A stretch of DNA of 64,000 nucleotides, taken from assembly GCF_008017755.1 (NCBI RefSeq), contig NZ_VRTS01000005.1, positions 62,001 to 126,000 on the forward strand. Reading direction: 5' to 3'. The stretch is from Alkalisalibacterium limincola (lineage in GTDB: Bacteria; Pseudomonadota; Gammaproteobacteria; Xanthomonadales; Xanthomonadaceae). The notes under the pieces are model-generated. The model saw only the letters and a list, made by a program, of their open reading frames with translations. It was not told the origin of the DNA and ran no database searches. Positions 12,054-23,882 of the stretch are shown piece after piece (the first letter of the stretch is position 1; each line of letters begins with the position of its first letter). The position numbers and the translations under genes were made by a program.

Positions 12054-13882
12054 CTAGTTGGGGGCGCCACGGCCGTGGCCGATCGCCGATTGCATGGTGC
12101 GCACGACCACGAAGGCATCACGCAGGTGGCCACGTTCGAAGTCGGAGAGCTCCGACGGGTCGAGGTAATTGTCCGGTTTGCGTCCGGCGCGCACCAGCCG
12201 TGCCTGGTGCGCCAGGCGCAGCGCTGCGATCAGGTCGTAGGCGTCGACGAGGTCGCGCGCACCGGAAGGGCTGGTGACGCCGGTCTCGCCGGCGGCGACC
12301 AGGCGGGCACGGGTGTTCGCCGCAGGGATCCGGCCACGCAGCGCGTACAGACGCCCCAGGTCGGTGACCGGGATCACGCCGTTGAGCTTCATGTCGATGC
12401 GGTTGCGGTGCTCACCGCCGCGGATCGTCGCCAGCCCGCGCAGCAGGCCCAGGGGCGGCGTGTGCTGCAGCGAGTTGGAGATCATGTGGGCGGCGAAGAT
12501 CGAGTTCGACGCCGCCAGCGCCAGCGACCAGGGCTGCAGCTGGCCGAACAGGGGCAGCGCGCCGCTGATCGGCCTGAGGTCGAACATGACGCTGGCCAGC
12601 ATCTGCGACTCCGGGCTCGGCGTGTCGACCCAGCCGTGGAAGTAGCGCTTCCAGGCACTCAGCGGCTGGCACCAGCGCTCGTTCATCGCCATCATGCCGC
12701 CGGGGCAGTACACGTAGCCGGCCTCGTGCATGCCATGGCAAACCGACTTGGCCAGCTCGTGGAACCAGGGCACATCGTCCCGGGTCGCGGAGTCATCGAA
12801 CAGCAGGCAGTTGTCCTGGTCGGACACGCCGGTCTGCTCCTGCCGCCCCTGCGAACCGCAGGCCAGCCAGACCCAGGGCACCGGTGCAGGCCCCAGGCGC
12901 GCCTCGGCAAGCGCGATCAGGCGACAGGTGACCGCGTCGGTCACGTCGGTCAGCAAGCGGGTCGCCACCTCGTGCGGCACGTTGGCTTCGACCAGTTGTG
13001 CGAGCAGCTGCGGAATGCGGGCGGTGACCAGGGCCATCTCGCGGGACGAGCCGGCCTCGCCCACGGCGAGCACGAGGTGTGCCGAGGATCGCGCCTGGTA
13101 GCGGGTCAGGTCGGTCTGCGTGACGATGCCCAGCAGGGTGCCGTCCTCCACCACGGGCAGATGACCGATGCCACGCTGCAGCATGCGCCGCAGCACGTCC
13201 GAGCCGAGCGCGTCGCGGGACAAGGTCTCGGGCTGGGACGTCATCACCTGGGCCACCGGCGTGTGGGCTTCGCGCCGCTCGGCCAGCACGCGCTCGGCCA
13301 GGTCGCGCGCGGTTAGGATGCCGCACAATTTCCCGTCCTCCACGACGGCGATGCATGACACGTGGTGATCGCGCATCAGTCCCGCGGCGTGCGCCGCCGT
13401 CGCGTCCGGTGCACAGGCCACCACCGGGGTCGACATCAGCATGTCGGCCCGCGCGGTGGCCAGCACTGTCGCTTCGCCGCCGGCCGTGCCGCCGCGCACC
13501 GGGCGGAAGTGCCCGGCCACCGCCGGATAGGTGTCGATGAGGCGATGCAGCTGCTCTGCGGGAAGCTTCCATACCCGGGCATCGGCCGTGACGCGTGCGG
13601 TGGTGCGGGCCAGGCCGTCGCGCAGCAGGCCCCGCTCGCCGAAGCAGTCGCCGGTGCCCAGCTCGGACACCAACCCGCCCTGGGCCTCGCGGATCTCGAC
13701 GCCGCCGTGGGCGAGCAGGTGCAGGTGGGTGATCGGGTCTCCGGCGGTGAAGATGGTGGTGCCCGCCGCATGCCGCCCGGACTCGAGCGAGGCCGCGAGC
13801 GACTCCAGCTCCGGACCGGCAGCCGGTGGAAGGGCGGCACCGATCGCAGGAACGCGACCCTCTCTTGCAACGCCTTGTCCAT
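12054..13882 (-). CDS. cNMP-binding/CBS/DUF294 nucleotidyltransferase-like protein (frameshifted in this sequence)
   Basis: Restored length 609 residues. Domains in order: cyclic-nucleotide-binding-like (about 10-130), a CBS pair (about 150-280, with MSTPVVACAPDATAAHAAG and VMTSQPETLS), DUF294 nucleotidyltransferase with GSQGRQEQTGVSDQDN, then a DUF294 C-terminal domain. The frame breaks near 13815-13820: the start MDKALQERVAFLRSVPPFH is in one frame and the rest in another, joined by one added base. The arrangement matches the DUF294 gene next to actP in pseudomonads. It probably senses nucleotides and regulates acetate metabolism; the enzymatic activity is unproven. A paralogue lies at 23883-25700. 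Confidence 0.85.
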
Positions 13883-13963
13883 GCCGTCCAGCCTATGCCT
13901 GTTTCCCGGATGAAGCACGCCGCCCCGGATCGGGGCGGGCCGTGGGTCAGGCCGCAGCGCGGA

Positions 13964-15735
13964 TCAGTGCTCCACGGCGCCGGCCGCACCGCGCGGCACG
14001 CGGATGCTTTCCACCAGTTCCTGCACCCGCTCCGGTGCCGGCTTGGTCAGGGCCAGCGTGATGTAGGCCGCGACGAAGTTCAGCAACGCACCCACCGCAC
14101 CGAACGACAGCGGCGAGATGCCGAACAGCCAGTTGTCCGGGGTGTTGGGCAGCATGTTGGTGCCGGGAATGAAGAACCAGCCCAGGTAGGTGAAGATGTA
14201 GAGCACCGTCGCGCCCAGGCCGACCAGCATGCCGACCACCGCACCGGCGGAGTTCATCTTCTTGGAGAAGATGCCCATCATGATCGCCGGGAACAGCGAG
14301 GAGGCCGCCAGACCGAAGGCCAGGGCCACCACCTGTGCCGCGAACCCGGGTGGGTTCATTCCCAGGTAGGTCGCCACGACGATCGCCACCGCCATCGACA
14401 CACGTGCCGCGAGCAGTTCCCCCTTTTCGGAGATGTTCGGTCTGAATGTCGATTTGATCAGGTCGTGGCTGATCGCCGAGGAGATCGCCAGCAACAGTCC
14501 CGCCGCCGTCGACAGTGCCGCTGCAAGGCCACCCGCGGCGATCAGGCCGATCACCCAGGGGGGCAACTGCGCGATCTCCGGGTTGGCCAGCACCAGGATG
14601 TCCTGGTTGAACGTCACGATCTCGTTGCCGGCCCAGCCGCGCTCGGCAGCCACGGCGGCGAACTCTTCGTTGGCGGCGTTGTAGTACTGGATGCGTCCGT
14701 CCTGGTTGAGGTCCTCGAAGCGCAGCAGGCCGGTCTGCTCCCAGTTGTGCATCCAGTCCGGGCGCTCGTCGTAGGCGATCGGCAGCTCGGTGGTGCCCTC
14801 GGGGTAGATGGTGGTGATGATGTTCAGCCTCGCCATCGCACCCACGGCCGGGGCCACGGTGTAGAGCAGCGCGATGAACACCAGCGCCCAGCCCGCCGAC
14901 TTGCGGGCGTCCGACACCTTCGGCACGGTAAAGAAGCGGATGATCACGTGCGGCAGGCCGGCGGTGCCGATCATCAGCGACAGGGTGAACAGCACCATGT
15001 TCAGCGTCGAACCGTGGTGGCCGGTGTAGTCCTGGAAGCCCAGCTCCATCAGCACCTGGTCGAGCTTGGCCAGCAGCGGCAGGCCAGACTCGGTGTGGGT
15101 GGAGAACAGGCCCAGCTGCGGCAGCGGGTTGCCGGTGAGCTGCAGCGAGATGAACACCGCCGGGATCGTGTAGGCCACGATCAGCACGCAGTACTGCGCC
15201 AGCTGCGTGTAGGTGATGCCCTTCATGCCGCCCAGCACCGCGTAGATGAACACGACCGCCGAGGCGATCATCAGCCCGGTGGTGTTGTCGACCTCCAGGA
15301 AGCGCGAGAACGCCACGCCGGCACCGGTCATCTGCCCGATCACGTAGGTGACCGACATGATCAGCAGCGCCGCCACCGCCACGAGTCGCGCGGTGCGGCT
15401 GTAGAAACGGTCGCCGATGAAGTCGGGCACGGTGTAGCGGCCGAACTTGCGCAGGTAGGGCGCCAGCAGCAGCGCCAGCAGCACGTAGCCGCCGGTCCAG
15501 CCCATCAGGTAGGTCGAGTTGCCGTAGCCGACGAACGCGATGAGGCCGGCCATCGAGATGAACGATGCCGCCGACATCCAGTCGGCTGCCGTGGCCGCGC
15601 CGTTGACGATCGGGTGCACGCCGCGACCGGCGGCATAGAACTCGGAAGTGGAACCGCCCGGGCCCAGATGGCGATGCCAATGTAGAGCAGGAACGAGCCG
15701 ATGACGAAGATGAGGTTGATCGTGAACTGGTCCAT
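13964..15735 (-). CDS. actP: Cation/acetate symporter, SSS family (frameshifted in this sequence)
   Basis: Sodium:solute symporter family protein of 590 residues when restored, with about 13 hydrophobic segments. It starts MDQFTINLIFVIGSF and contains the family signature region TAADWMSAASFISMAG and later GGLAAALSTAAGLLLA. The frame breaks at about 15653-15658; adding one base gives WARAGSTSEFYAAGRGVHP. It lies 13 bp after the DUF4212 small subunit and within the operon divergent from acs, so uptake of acetate or another short carboxylate is the likely role. Substrate is inferred from context and similarity. Confidence 0.87.
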
Positions 15736-15748
15736 TTATCGTCGGCCC

Positions 15749-16006
15749 TTATTGCTCGTCAACGCCGTACTCGCGATCGAGTCGGTTCATGTACCAGGTG
15801 TAGAAGAAGATCAAGGCGATGAAGACCAGGATCGATCCCTGCTGCGCGAACCAGAAACCCAGGTCGGTGCCGCCGAAGCGGATGCCCGAGAGCAGCGGGC
15901 GCAGCAGGATGCCGAAGCCGAACGACACCAGGGCCCAGATCGACATGCAGATCCAGATGATCCTGAGGTTCGCCTTCCAGTAGTTGCTTGCAGTCTTGTC
16001 CAGCAT
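15749..16006 (-). CDS. DUF4212 small membrane subunit of sodium/carboxylate symporter
   Basis: An 85-residue protein with two hydrophobic helices (about 15-40 and 50-70) and the end [17 protein letters not shown], typical of DUF4212. These small proteins are encoded directly before SSS-family symporters and are taken to form part of the transporter, as DUF485 proteins do before actP in enterics. It lies 13 bp downstream of the porin gene and 13 bp upstream of actP, so co-translation is likely. Confidence 0.88.
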   Translation of the reverse strand: MLDKTASNYWKANLRIIWICMSIWALVSFGFGILLRPLLSGIRFGGTDLGFWFAQQGSILVFIALIFFYTWYMNRLDREYGVDEQ

Positions 16007-16019
16007 GGTCGTCCCCCGG

Positions 16020-17383
16020 TCAGAAGCTGTACTTGCCCATGAAGTCGATGCGATTGAGTTCGCCGGACCGGCCGTCCTCGAGTTCGCGCTTGGCGGTGGA
16101 AAGCTCGAAGCCGAAGTCCAGCCTCGGCACCGGCGACCACATCAGGTTCACGCGTGCGCTCTGCGCCTTCGCGTTGGCGCTCAGCCCGGTCAGGGCCGAC
16201 GGGTTGTCGACGCTGGTGTAGCCGAGGATGAAGTTCGAGCGCCAGGTGCCGCCCCAAACACGCCGGTAGGCGGCGTAGGCGGCGAATACATCGAGCGCGT
16301 CGATGTCACCGCCGGGGGTGAGCACGCCATCGGCAAAGAATCCAAGTCCAACGTAGCGGCCGATGCCCGAACCCGCGCTCGCCATGAGTCGCAGGTCGTC
16401 GGCGCCGAAGTTGATGCGGCTGCTGAAGCTCACGCCATAACCGAGTTCCTCGCTGGAACCGGAGGCAACCGTTTCGTACTTGAGCTGGCGCACCAGTCCG
16501 GCCACCGAGAAGAAGCCCCAGTCGCCGGTGAGGCGGTAACGCGCGGTGAGGTCCGGCAGCGAGTTCTGGTCGGCGTCGAAGTACGCACCACCACCGGAGG
16601 GCATCAGCGCGGTCTCGGGATTCTCGATCGACACCGACCACGGGCCGCTGGTGTAGCGGACCTGCGACTGGCGCACGAACACCATGCCCTCGGTCGGTCC
16701 GACCCAGTCGGTGGTTTCGGGCAGGGCGCCGAGCTCCATGAAGTTCGACCACTCCTGGCCGAGCAGCCAGTTGTCGTAGGTCACGTAGGCGCGCCGCAGG
16801 ACCGGATTGTAGGTATTGGTGCTGCGCTCGTTTCCGCTCACCGGCACCGCGAAGTCCATCTCGATGCGGGTGCCAAGCCGGGAACCGTTGTCGAGCGTGG
16901 TGTCGGTGGTCAGCCAGAAGCGCGACTGCTTGGCATGGGTGTCGTAGACCGGGTCGGTGCCGGCCGAACCCGCGGGGCCCGGGGGCGCCACAGGGATCGC
17001 ACCGGGCAGGTAGAAGTCGCGACCGACGCTGCCCGGGGCCGGGTTGCCGTCGGTGTAGTCGCTGATCATCGAGTTGGCCTTGATGAAGCCGCCATACCCG
17101 AACGTGGTTCCGCGCGGCGACGCGCCGACGATGTTGGTGCGCTGCACCGGGTTGGCCACCTCGGGCTCGGGCGCCGGTGCCGGCGCGGTCGGGGCGGGCG
17201 GAGCCGCCTCGCGCTGCTCGACGAGTGCCTGGACCATGCGTTCGAGTTCGGCGACGCGCTGCTCGAGCGCCAGCTCGCGCTCGGACTGCCCCATCGCGTC
17301 GCCGGCAGGGCCAGCGCCACGGCGGCGGCCAGCGCGAGGCGCCGCAGCGACCGGTTCGTTGTCGTGTTCGTCGTTGATGCCAT
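16020..17383 (-). CDS. DcaP-like trimeric outer-membrane porin (frameshifted in this sequence)
   Basis: Restored length 454 residues. A signal peptide ([18 protein letters not shown]) is followed by a short coiled coil ([17 protein letters not shown]), a Pro/Ala linker, then a beta-barrel starting [10 protein letters not shown] and ending in the C-terminal aromatic motif DFMGKYSF. These are hallmarks of DcaP-type porins for dicarboxylates and related anions. The frame breaks at about 17295-17306 between signal peptide and coiled coil; adding one base joins them. The start at 17383 has GGAGGG 8-10 nt upstream. It is the first gene of the operon, divergent from acs, and probably admits the carboxylate that ActP takes up. 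Confidence 0.82.
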
Positions 17384-17603
17384 CTCGATCCCTCCCTCAT
17401 GGGTCGTCGCGCTCTCCCCCCGGGGCAGGCGACGTCGAGGCGAGTCTGTGTGGCTGGCGGGCACCGGGGTATTCGCCATTGGTCGTAAACGAGGCCTTAA
17501 CGAGCAGCGAATAGACGATGGTCTAATTGGAGTACCACCCGGGCCCTCGACAATCGGGTTCTCCCCGCCACGAACGTGTCCCGCAGGACGCCGGAGCCGA
17601 CCC
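17384..17603. promoter_or_regulatory. Divergent control region between the porin operon and acs
   Basis: This 220-bp non-coding stretch lies between the start codons of the porin (leftward) and acs (rightward) and is less GC-rich than its surroundings at 17470-17530. It contains two similar direct elements, TGGTCGTAA (17480-17488) and TGGTCTAA (17519-17526), about 39 bp apart. A TCTAAT at 17522-17527 could serve as a weak -10 without a recognisable -35. The layout fits an activator-dependent divergent promoter, with CrbR as the natural candidate. The binding site itself is inference. Confidence 0.45.
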
Positions 17604-19547
<1,944 letters not shown>

Positions 19548-19554
19548 ACGACGG

Positions 19555-19589
19555 GGATCGTGGGCATACTCCCCCCATGCCCACGATCC
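19555..19589 (+). promoter_or_regulatory. Perfect inverted repeat covering the crbR start codon
   Basis: Arms GGATCGTGGGCAT (19555-19567) and ATGCCCACGATCC (19577-19589) pair perfectly over 13 bp around a 9-nt loop. The right arm begins exactly at the crbR ATG, and no Shine-Dalgarno sequence lies in the loop. No T-tract follows. The hairpin could hide the start codon or end acs transcripts; which one is inference. Confidence 0.6.
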
Positions 19590-20245
19590 TGATCGCAGAC
19601 GACCACCCGCTGTTCCGCGAGGCGCTCAAGGGCGCGGTGGCGCAGGTGCTTCCCGACGCCAACCTGATCGAGGCCGACGGCACGGAGGCGCTGTACGCGC
19701 TGGCCGAGGTCAATCCCGACGCCGACCTGCTGCTGCTCGACCTCACCATGCCCGGTGCGAACGGCTACAGCGCGCTGGTGCACCTGCGCGGCAGCCAGCC
19801 CCAGCTTCCGGTCATCGTGGTGTCCGCGCGCGAGGAGCCGGCGGTGATCCGCCGCGCGCTCGACCATGGCGCGGTCGGCTTCATCCCCAAGTCCTCCGAT
19901 GCCGCGACGATCCGAGATGCGATCGCCACGGTGCTCGACGGCGGCACCTGGGCTCCGGCGCAGGCGCTGAGCGCCGACGGGGTCAGCGACGAGGAGGCCG
20001 ACATCGCCGCTCGCCTGCGCGAACTCACCCCACAGCAGTTCCGGGTGCTCTCGATGCTCGGCACGGGCCTGCTCAACAAGCAGATCGCCTACGAACTGGG
20101 CGTGTCCGAAGCCACGGTCAAGGCGCACATGACCGCGATCCTGCGCAAGCTCGGCGCGTCCAACCGCACCCAGGCCATCCTGCTGGCATCCAAGCTGTCC
20201 GTGGACCCCAGCGGCATGCCGACCCTGCCCCCCGACGAAGCCTGA
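19577..20245 (+). CDS. crbR: Response regulator CrbR (NarL/FixJ type)
   Basis: A 222-residue regulator with a receiver domain (MPTILIADDHP; phospho-acceptor Asp in LLLLDLTMPG near residue 55; Lys in GFIPKSS near 103) and a LuxR-type helix-turn-helix (QFRVLSMLGTGLLNKQIAYE, VSEATVKAHM). It lies 29 bp after acs and converges on its putative kinase crbS. In Vibrio and Pseudomonas the CrbS/CrbR (MxtR/ErdR) pair switches on acs and actP; the gene context here fits that assignment. The start codon lies in a 13-bp hairpin and lacks a clear ribosome-binding site. Confidence 0.88.
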   Translation: MPTILIADDHPLFREALKGAVAQVLPDANLIEADGTEALYALAEVNPDADLLLLDLTMPGANGYSALVHLRGSQPQLPVIVVSAREEPAVIRRALDHGAVGFIPKSSDAATIRDAIATVLDGGTWAPAQALSADGVSDEEADIAARLRELTPQQFRVLSMLGTGLLNKQIAYELGVSEATVKAHMTAILRKLGASNRTQAILLASKLSVDPSGMPTLPPDEA

Positions 20246-20248
20246 GCC

Positions 20249-23200
20249 TCAGCCCGGCACCACGCTGCGTCGCCGCTGGGCCGCCAGGAAGGCCCGCAGC
20301 GACGCCGGCTTCAGCGGCTTGGTCAGCACCGGGAATCCCGCAGCGCGCGCCAGCCGCTTGACGCCATCGCTGCCGTCCGCGGTCAGCAGCGCGCCTGGCG
20401 TCTCCTGGCCGCACAGCCCACGAAGCGCGGTCAACGCGGTCAGGCCGTCGAGTTCGTCGTGCAGGTGGTAGTCGGCCAGGATCACCTCGGGCTGGTGCGC
20501 ACGCGCCGCGGCCATGGCCTGTTCGACGGTTTCGGCGGTGACCACGTCCACGCCCCAGCGCCCGAGCAGCGCTTCCATGCCATCGAGGATCTCGCGGTCG
20601 TTGTCCAGGCACAGCACGCGCAGGCCGGACAGGCTCAACTCGGGACTGGCCCGGCGCACCGGCGGCAGGGCCGGTGGCTGTGCCACCAGCGGCACGCGGA
20701 TGCTGAACACGCTGCCGTGCCCGGGCCAGGAGCGCACCCGGATCGGGTGGGCGAGCATGCGCGAGATGCGTTGGCAGATCGACAGGCCCAGGCCCAGGCC
20801 GCGCTCGCCCCAGGGCGATGGATTGTCCAGGCGACGGAACTCGTCGAAGATCTGCCGCAGGTGGTGCTCGGGAATGCCCGGCCCGGTGTCCCAGACCTCG
20901 ATCTCCACGCGTCCCCCGTGCCTGCGGCAGCCCATCAGCACCTTGCCCGAGCGCGAATAGCGCAACGCGTTGCCGACGAAGTTCTGCAGCACCCGGCGCA
21001 GCATGCGGCGGTCGCTGTACACCGTCAGCCGCGTCGGGCAGCGCCGGAACTCGATGCCGCGGTCGGCCGCCAACGGCGCGTACTGCTCGGCCAGCCCGCG
21101 AAGCAGTTCGTCGAGGTCGAACGCGGTGACCTCCGGCTGCAGCGCCCCGGCATCCAGGCGGGAAATGTCGAGCAGGCCGTCGAGCAGCTCCTCGGCGGCA
21201 CGCAGCGAAGCGTCCACGCGCTCGGCCAGGCGGCTCTGTTCCGCCGGCTCCGCCGAGCTGCGCAGCGCCGAGGCGAACAGGCGTGCGGCGTTGAGCGGCT
21301 GCAGCACGTCGTGGCTGAGCGCGGCGAGGTAGCGCGTCTTGGATTCGTTCGCGGCCACCGCCTCGCGACGTGAACTGCGTTGCGCCTCCAGCGCGTCGTG
21401 GAGCTCGCGGGTGCGCAGGATCACCCGCGCTTCGAGCGAGTCGTTGGCATCGCGCAGCGCCTGTTCGACGCGCTTGTAGTCGGTGACGTCGGTGTAGGTG
21501 GTCACGTAGCCGCCGCCGGGCAACGGCTGGCCACGCATCTCGATGACCTGGCCGTTCGGGCGCACGCGCTCGAACACGTGCGCCGAACCCATGCGCATGT
21601 AGTCCACGCGCTTGGCCACCATCGCCTCGATGTCGCCCTCGCCCAGCTCGCCGTGCTCGGCGTTGTAGCGGATCAGGTCGGCCACCGGACGACCCACGTA
21701 GAGCATGCCGCTGGGATAGTCGAACATCTCCTGGTAGCGCCGGTTCCAGGCCACCAGGCGCATGTCGGGATCGACCACGCTGACTGCCTGCGAGATGTTC
21801 TCCAGCGTCGCCGAGAGGATCTCGCGGTTGAAGCGCAGCTCCTGGCTGGCCTCGTCGAGCATCGATACGACCTCGCCCAGCTCCATGCCGGTGCCGCGCA
21901 GCATCGTGGTCAGCGTCATGCGAGCCGAGGCCGCGCCGATCGACGCCGCCAGCAGGCGCTCGGTGAACTGCACCGTGGCGCGGTCGGCATTCGCCGCACC
22001 CGCCTGCTCCTCGCCGCGCGAGGCGATGTATTCGGCGAACGAGCGCGAGGCGTGGCGTTCGCCGACGATGCGGCTGGCCAGCGACTGCAGGTCGGCCACG
22101 CTGACGCTGCCCTGCCAGTTCACCGACGACATCGGTGGCCGGTAGGCGTACGGATCCAGGAACGGCGTGGCGCGCAGGCGCTCGTCGAAGCTGGGCCGGT
22201 TGCGCGCCGAGACGATCAGGAACGCACCGACGTTCATCAGCAGCGACCAGAACGTGCCGTGGGTGAGCGCATCCCAGCCGCTCAGCCCGAACAGGCCTTC
22301 CGGCCGCAGCCAGTGGATGTTGAACGGGCCGTAGGCCAGCCACTCCGCACCGAACCAGCCCGCGCGGGTGAGCGTGGGCAGCAGCAGCGTGTAGATCCAG
22401 AGCGCGAATCCCAGGCTCAGGCCGGCCATGACCCCCTGGCGGCTGGCGCCACGCCAGTACAGCCCGCCGATCAGCGCCGGTGCGAACTGCGCCACCGCGG
22501 CGAAGGCCAGCAGCCCGAATGCCGCCAGGTTGCCGGTGCCGGCCGCGGAACGGTGGTAGGCGAAGGCCAGCAGCACCAGCACCAGCATCGTCGCCCGGCG
22601 CACCCACAACACCACGCCACCGACCGGGTTGCGCTGTTCGGGGCTGAACAGCGAGCTCTTCCACAGCATCGGCATGACCAGGTCGTTGCTGACCATCGTC
22701 GACATCGCCACGGTGGCGACGATGACCATGCCGGTGGCGGCCGAGAAGCCACCGACATAGGCGGCCAGCGCCAGCGCATTGGACTCATGCGCCAGGGGCA
22801 GGGCCAGTACCCACGAGTCCGGCGCCACGTCGGTGCCGGCGAACATCGCGTGGCCCGCGGCGGTGATCGGCAACACCATGATGCAGATCAGCACCAGGTA
22901 GCCGGTGAACATCCAGCGCGAGCGGCGCACGTCGCCGACGTCCTCGCACTCCACCACCGCCACCTGGAACTGCCGCGGCAGGCAGATGATCGCGGCGAAG
23001 GCCAGCAGGGTCTGGGCGAGGAAGCCGGTCGGCAGCTCGGTGGTGGTGAAGTCGCGCATCGAGACCAGCAGGCGCTCGCTGATCGACTCCGCCCCGGGCA
23101 GGTGCGCGAATGCGAACGCGCCCAGCGCCAGGAACGCCACCAGCTTGACCAGCGACTCCAGCGCGACCGCCAGCATCATGCCGTGGTGGTGCTCGGTGGC

Positions 23201-23752
23201 ATCGATCTGGCGCGTGCCGAACAGGATCGCGAACACCGCCAGCAGCAGTGCGGTGTACAGGGCCGGGTCGGCGAAGACCGAGCGGGCGCCGAGCGCCTCC
23301 GCCGGCGTGGCGGTGAGCACGTCGATGCTCATGGCCACCGCCTTGAGCTGCAACGCGATGTAGGGGATCACCGCCACCAGCGCGATGAAGGTCACCAGCG
23401 CCGCGAGGCTCTGCCGGCGGCCGTAGCGCGCGCCGATGAAGTCCGCGATCGACACGGTGCTCTGCGCATTGCCCACCAGCACCAGGCGCTCGAGGATGCG
23501 CCAGGCGAAGACGAACAGGATGATCGGACCCAGGTAGATCGGCAGGTAGCCCCACACGTTCGACGCCGCGGTGCCGACCGCCCCGTAGAACGTCCACGAA
23601 GAGCAATACACCGCCAGCGCCAGGCTGTAGACCACCGGCCTGAGCCAGGCACGCGTCGGGTACAGCGGCCGGCGATCACCCGCCCAGGCCACGCCGAAGA
23701 GCAGGCCCACGTAGGCCACCGACACCAGCAACAGGATCCAGCCTGGGATCAT
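20249..23752 (-). CDS. crbS: Hybrid sensor kinase with sodium/solute transporter domain, CrbS
   Basis: A 1167-residue protein. Residues about 1-500 form a 12-13 helix SLC5-type transporter module, then a STAC-like linker and a PAS domain (near 655, ENISQAVSVVDPDMRLV). A HisKA H-box follows (ALSHDVLQPLNAARL, His near 811), then a HATPase with GLGLGLSICQRIS and a C-terminal receiver with phospho-Asp in ILADYHLHD near 1094. This is the architecture of CrbS/MxtR, which controls acetate use through CrbR. It ends 3 bp from crbR (convergent). The start at 23752 gives MIPGWILLLVSVAYVG. The transporter part may act as sensor, carrier or both. Confidence 0.9.
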   Translation of the reverse strand: MIPGWILLLVSVAYVGLLFGVAWAGDRRPLYPTRAWLRPVVYSLALAVYCSSWTFYGAVGTAASNVWGYLPIYLGPIILFVFAWRILERLVLVGNAQSTVSIADFIGARYGRRQSLAALVTFIALVAVIPYIALQLKAVAMSIDVLTATPAEALGARSVFADPALYTALLLAVFAILFGTRQIDATEHHHGMMLAVALESLVKLVAFLALGAFAFAHLPGAESISERLLVSMRDFTTTELPTGFLAQTLLAFAAIICLPRQFQVAVVECEDVGDVRRSRWMFTGYLVLICIMVLPITAAGHAMFAGTDVAPDSWVLALPLAHESNALALAAYVGGFSAATGMVIVATVAMSTMVSNDLVMPMLWKSSLFSPEQRNPVGGVVLWVRRATMLVLVLLAFAYHRSAAGTGNLAAFGLLAFAAVAQFAPALIGGLYWRGASRQGVMAGLSLGFALWIYTLLLPTLTRAGWFGAEWLAYGPFNIHWLRPEGLFGLSGWDALTHGTFWSLLMNVGAFLIVSARNRPSFDERLRATPFLDPYAYRPPMSSVNWQGSVSVADLQSLASRIVGERHASRSFAEYIASRGEEQAGAANADRATVQFTERLLAASIGAASARMTLTTMLRGTGMELGEVVSMLDEASQELRFNREILSATLENISQAVSVVDPDMRLVAWNRRYQEMFDYPSGMLYVGRPVADLIRYNAEHGELGEGDIEAMVAKRVDYMRMGSAHVFERVRPNGQVIEMRGQPLPGGGYVTTYTDVTDYKRVEQALRDANDSLEARVILRTRELHDALEAQRSSRREAVAANESKTRYLAALSHDVLQPLNAARLFASALRSSAEPAEQSRLAERVDASLRAAEELLDGLLDISRLDAGALQPEVTAFDLDELLRGLAEQYAPLAADRGIEFRRCPTRLTVYSDRRMLRRVLQNFVGNALRYSRSGKVLMGCRRHGGRVEIEVWDTGPGIPEHHLRQIFDEFRRLDNPSPWGERGLGLGLSICQRISRMLAHPIRVRSWPGHGSVFSIRVPLVAQPPALPPVRRASPELSLSGLRVLCLDNDREILDGMEALLGRWGVDVVTAETVEQAMAAARAHQPEVILADYHLHDELDGLTALTALRGLCGQETPGALLTADGSDGVKRLARAAGFPVLTKPLKPASLRAFLAAQRRRSVVPG

Positions 23753-23882
23753 CGGGCCCTCCACCCGGTTCGCCCAGCGATCATAGCCCGGCCCCGCCGG
23801 TCCGTCGGTGCCCGCGGTCACGGGCGGCCCCCGGCCAAAGTCGAACGGCCCGGCCGGATCGCGCGTGGCAGACTTCCCCACC

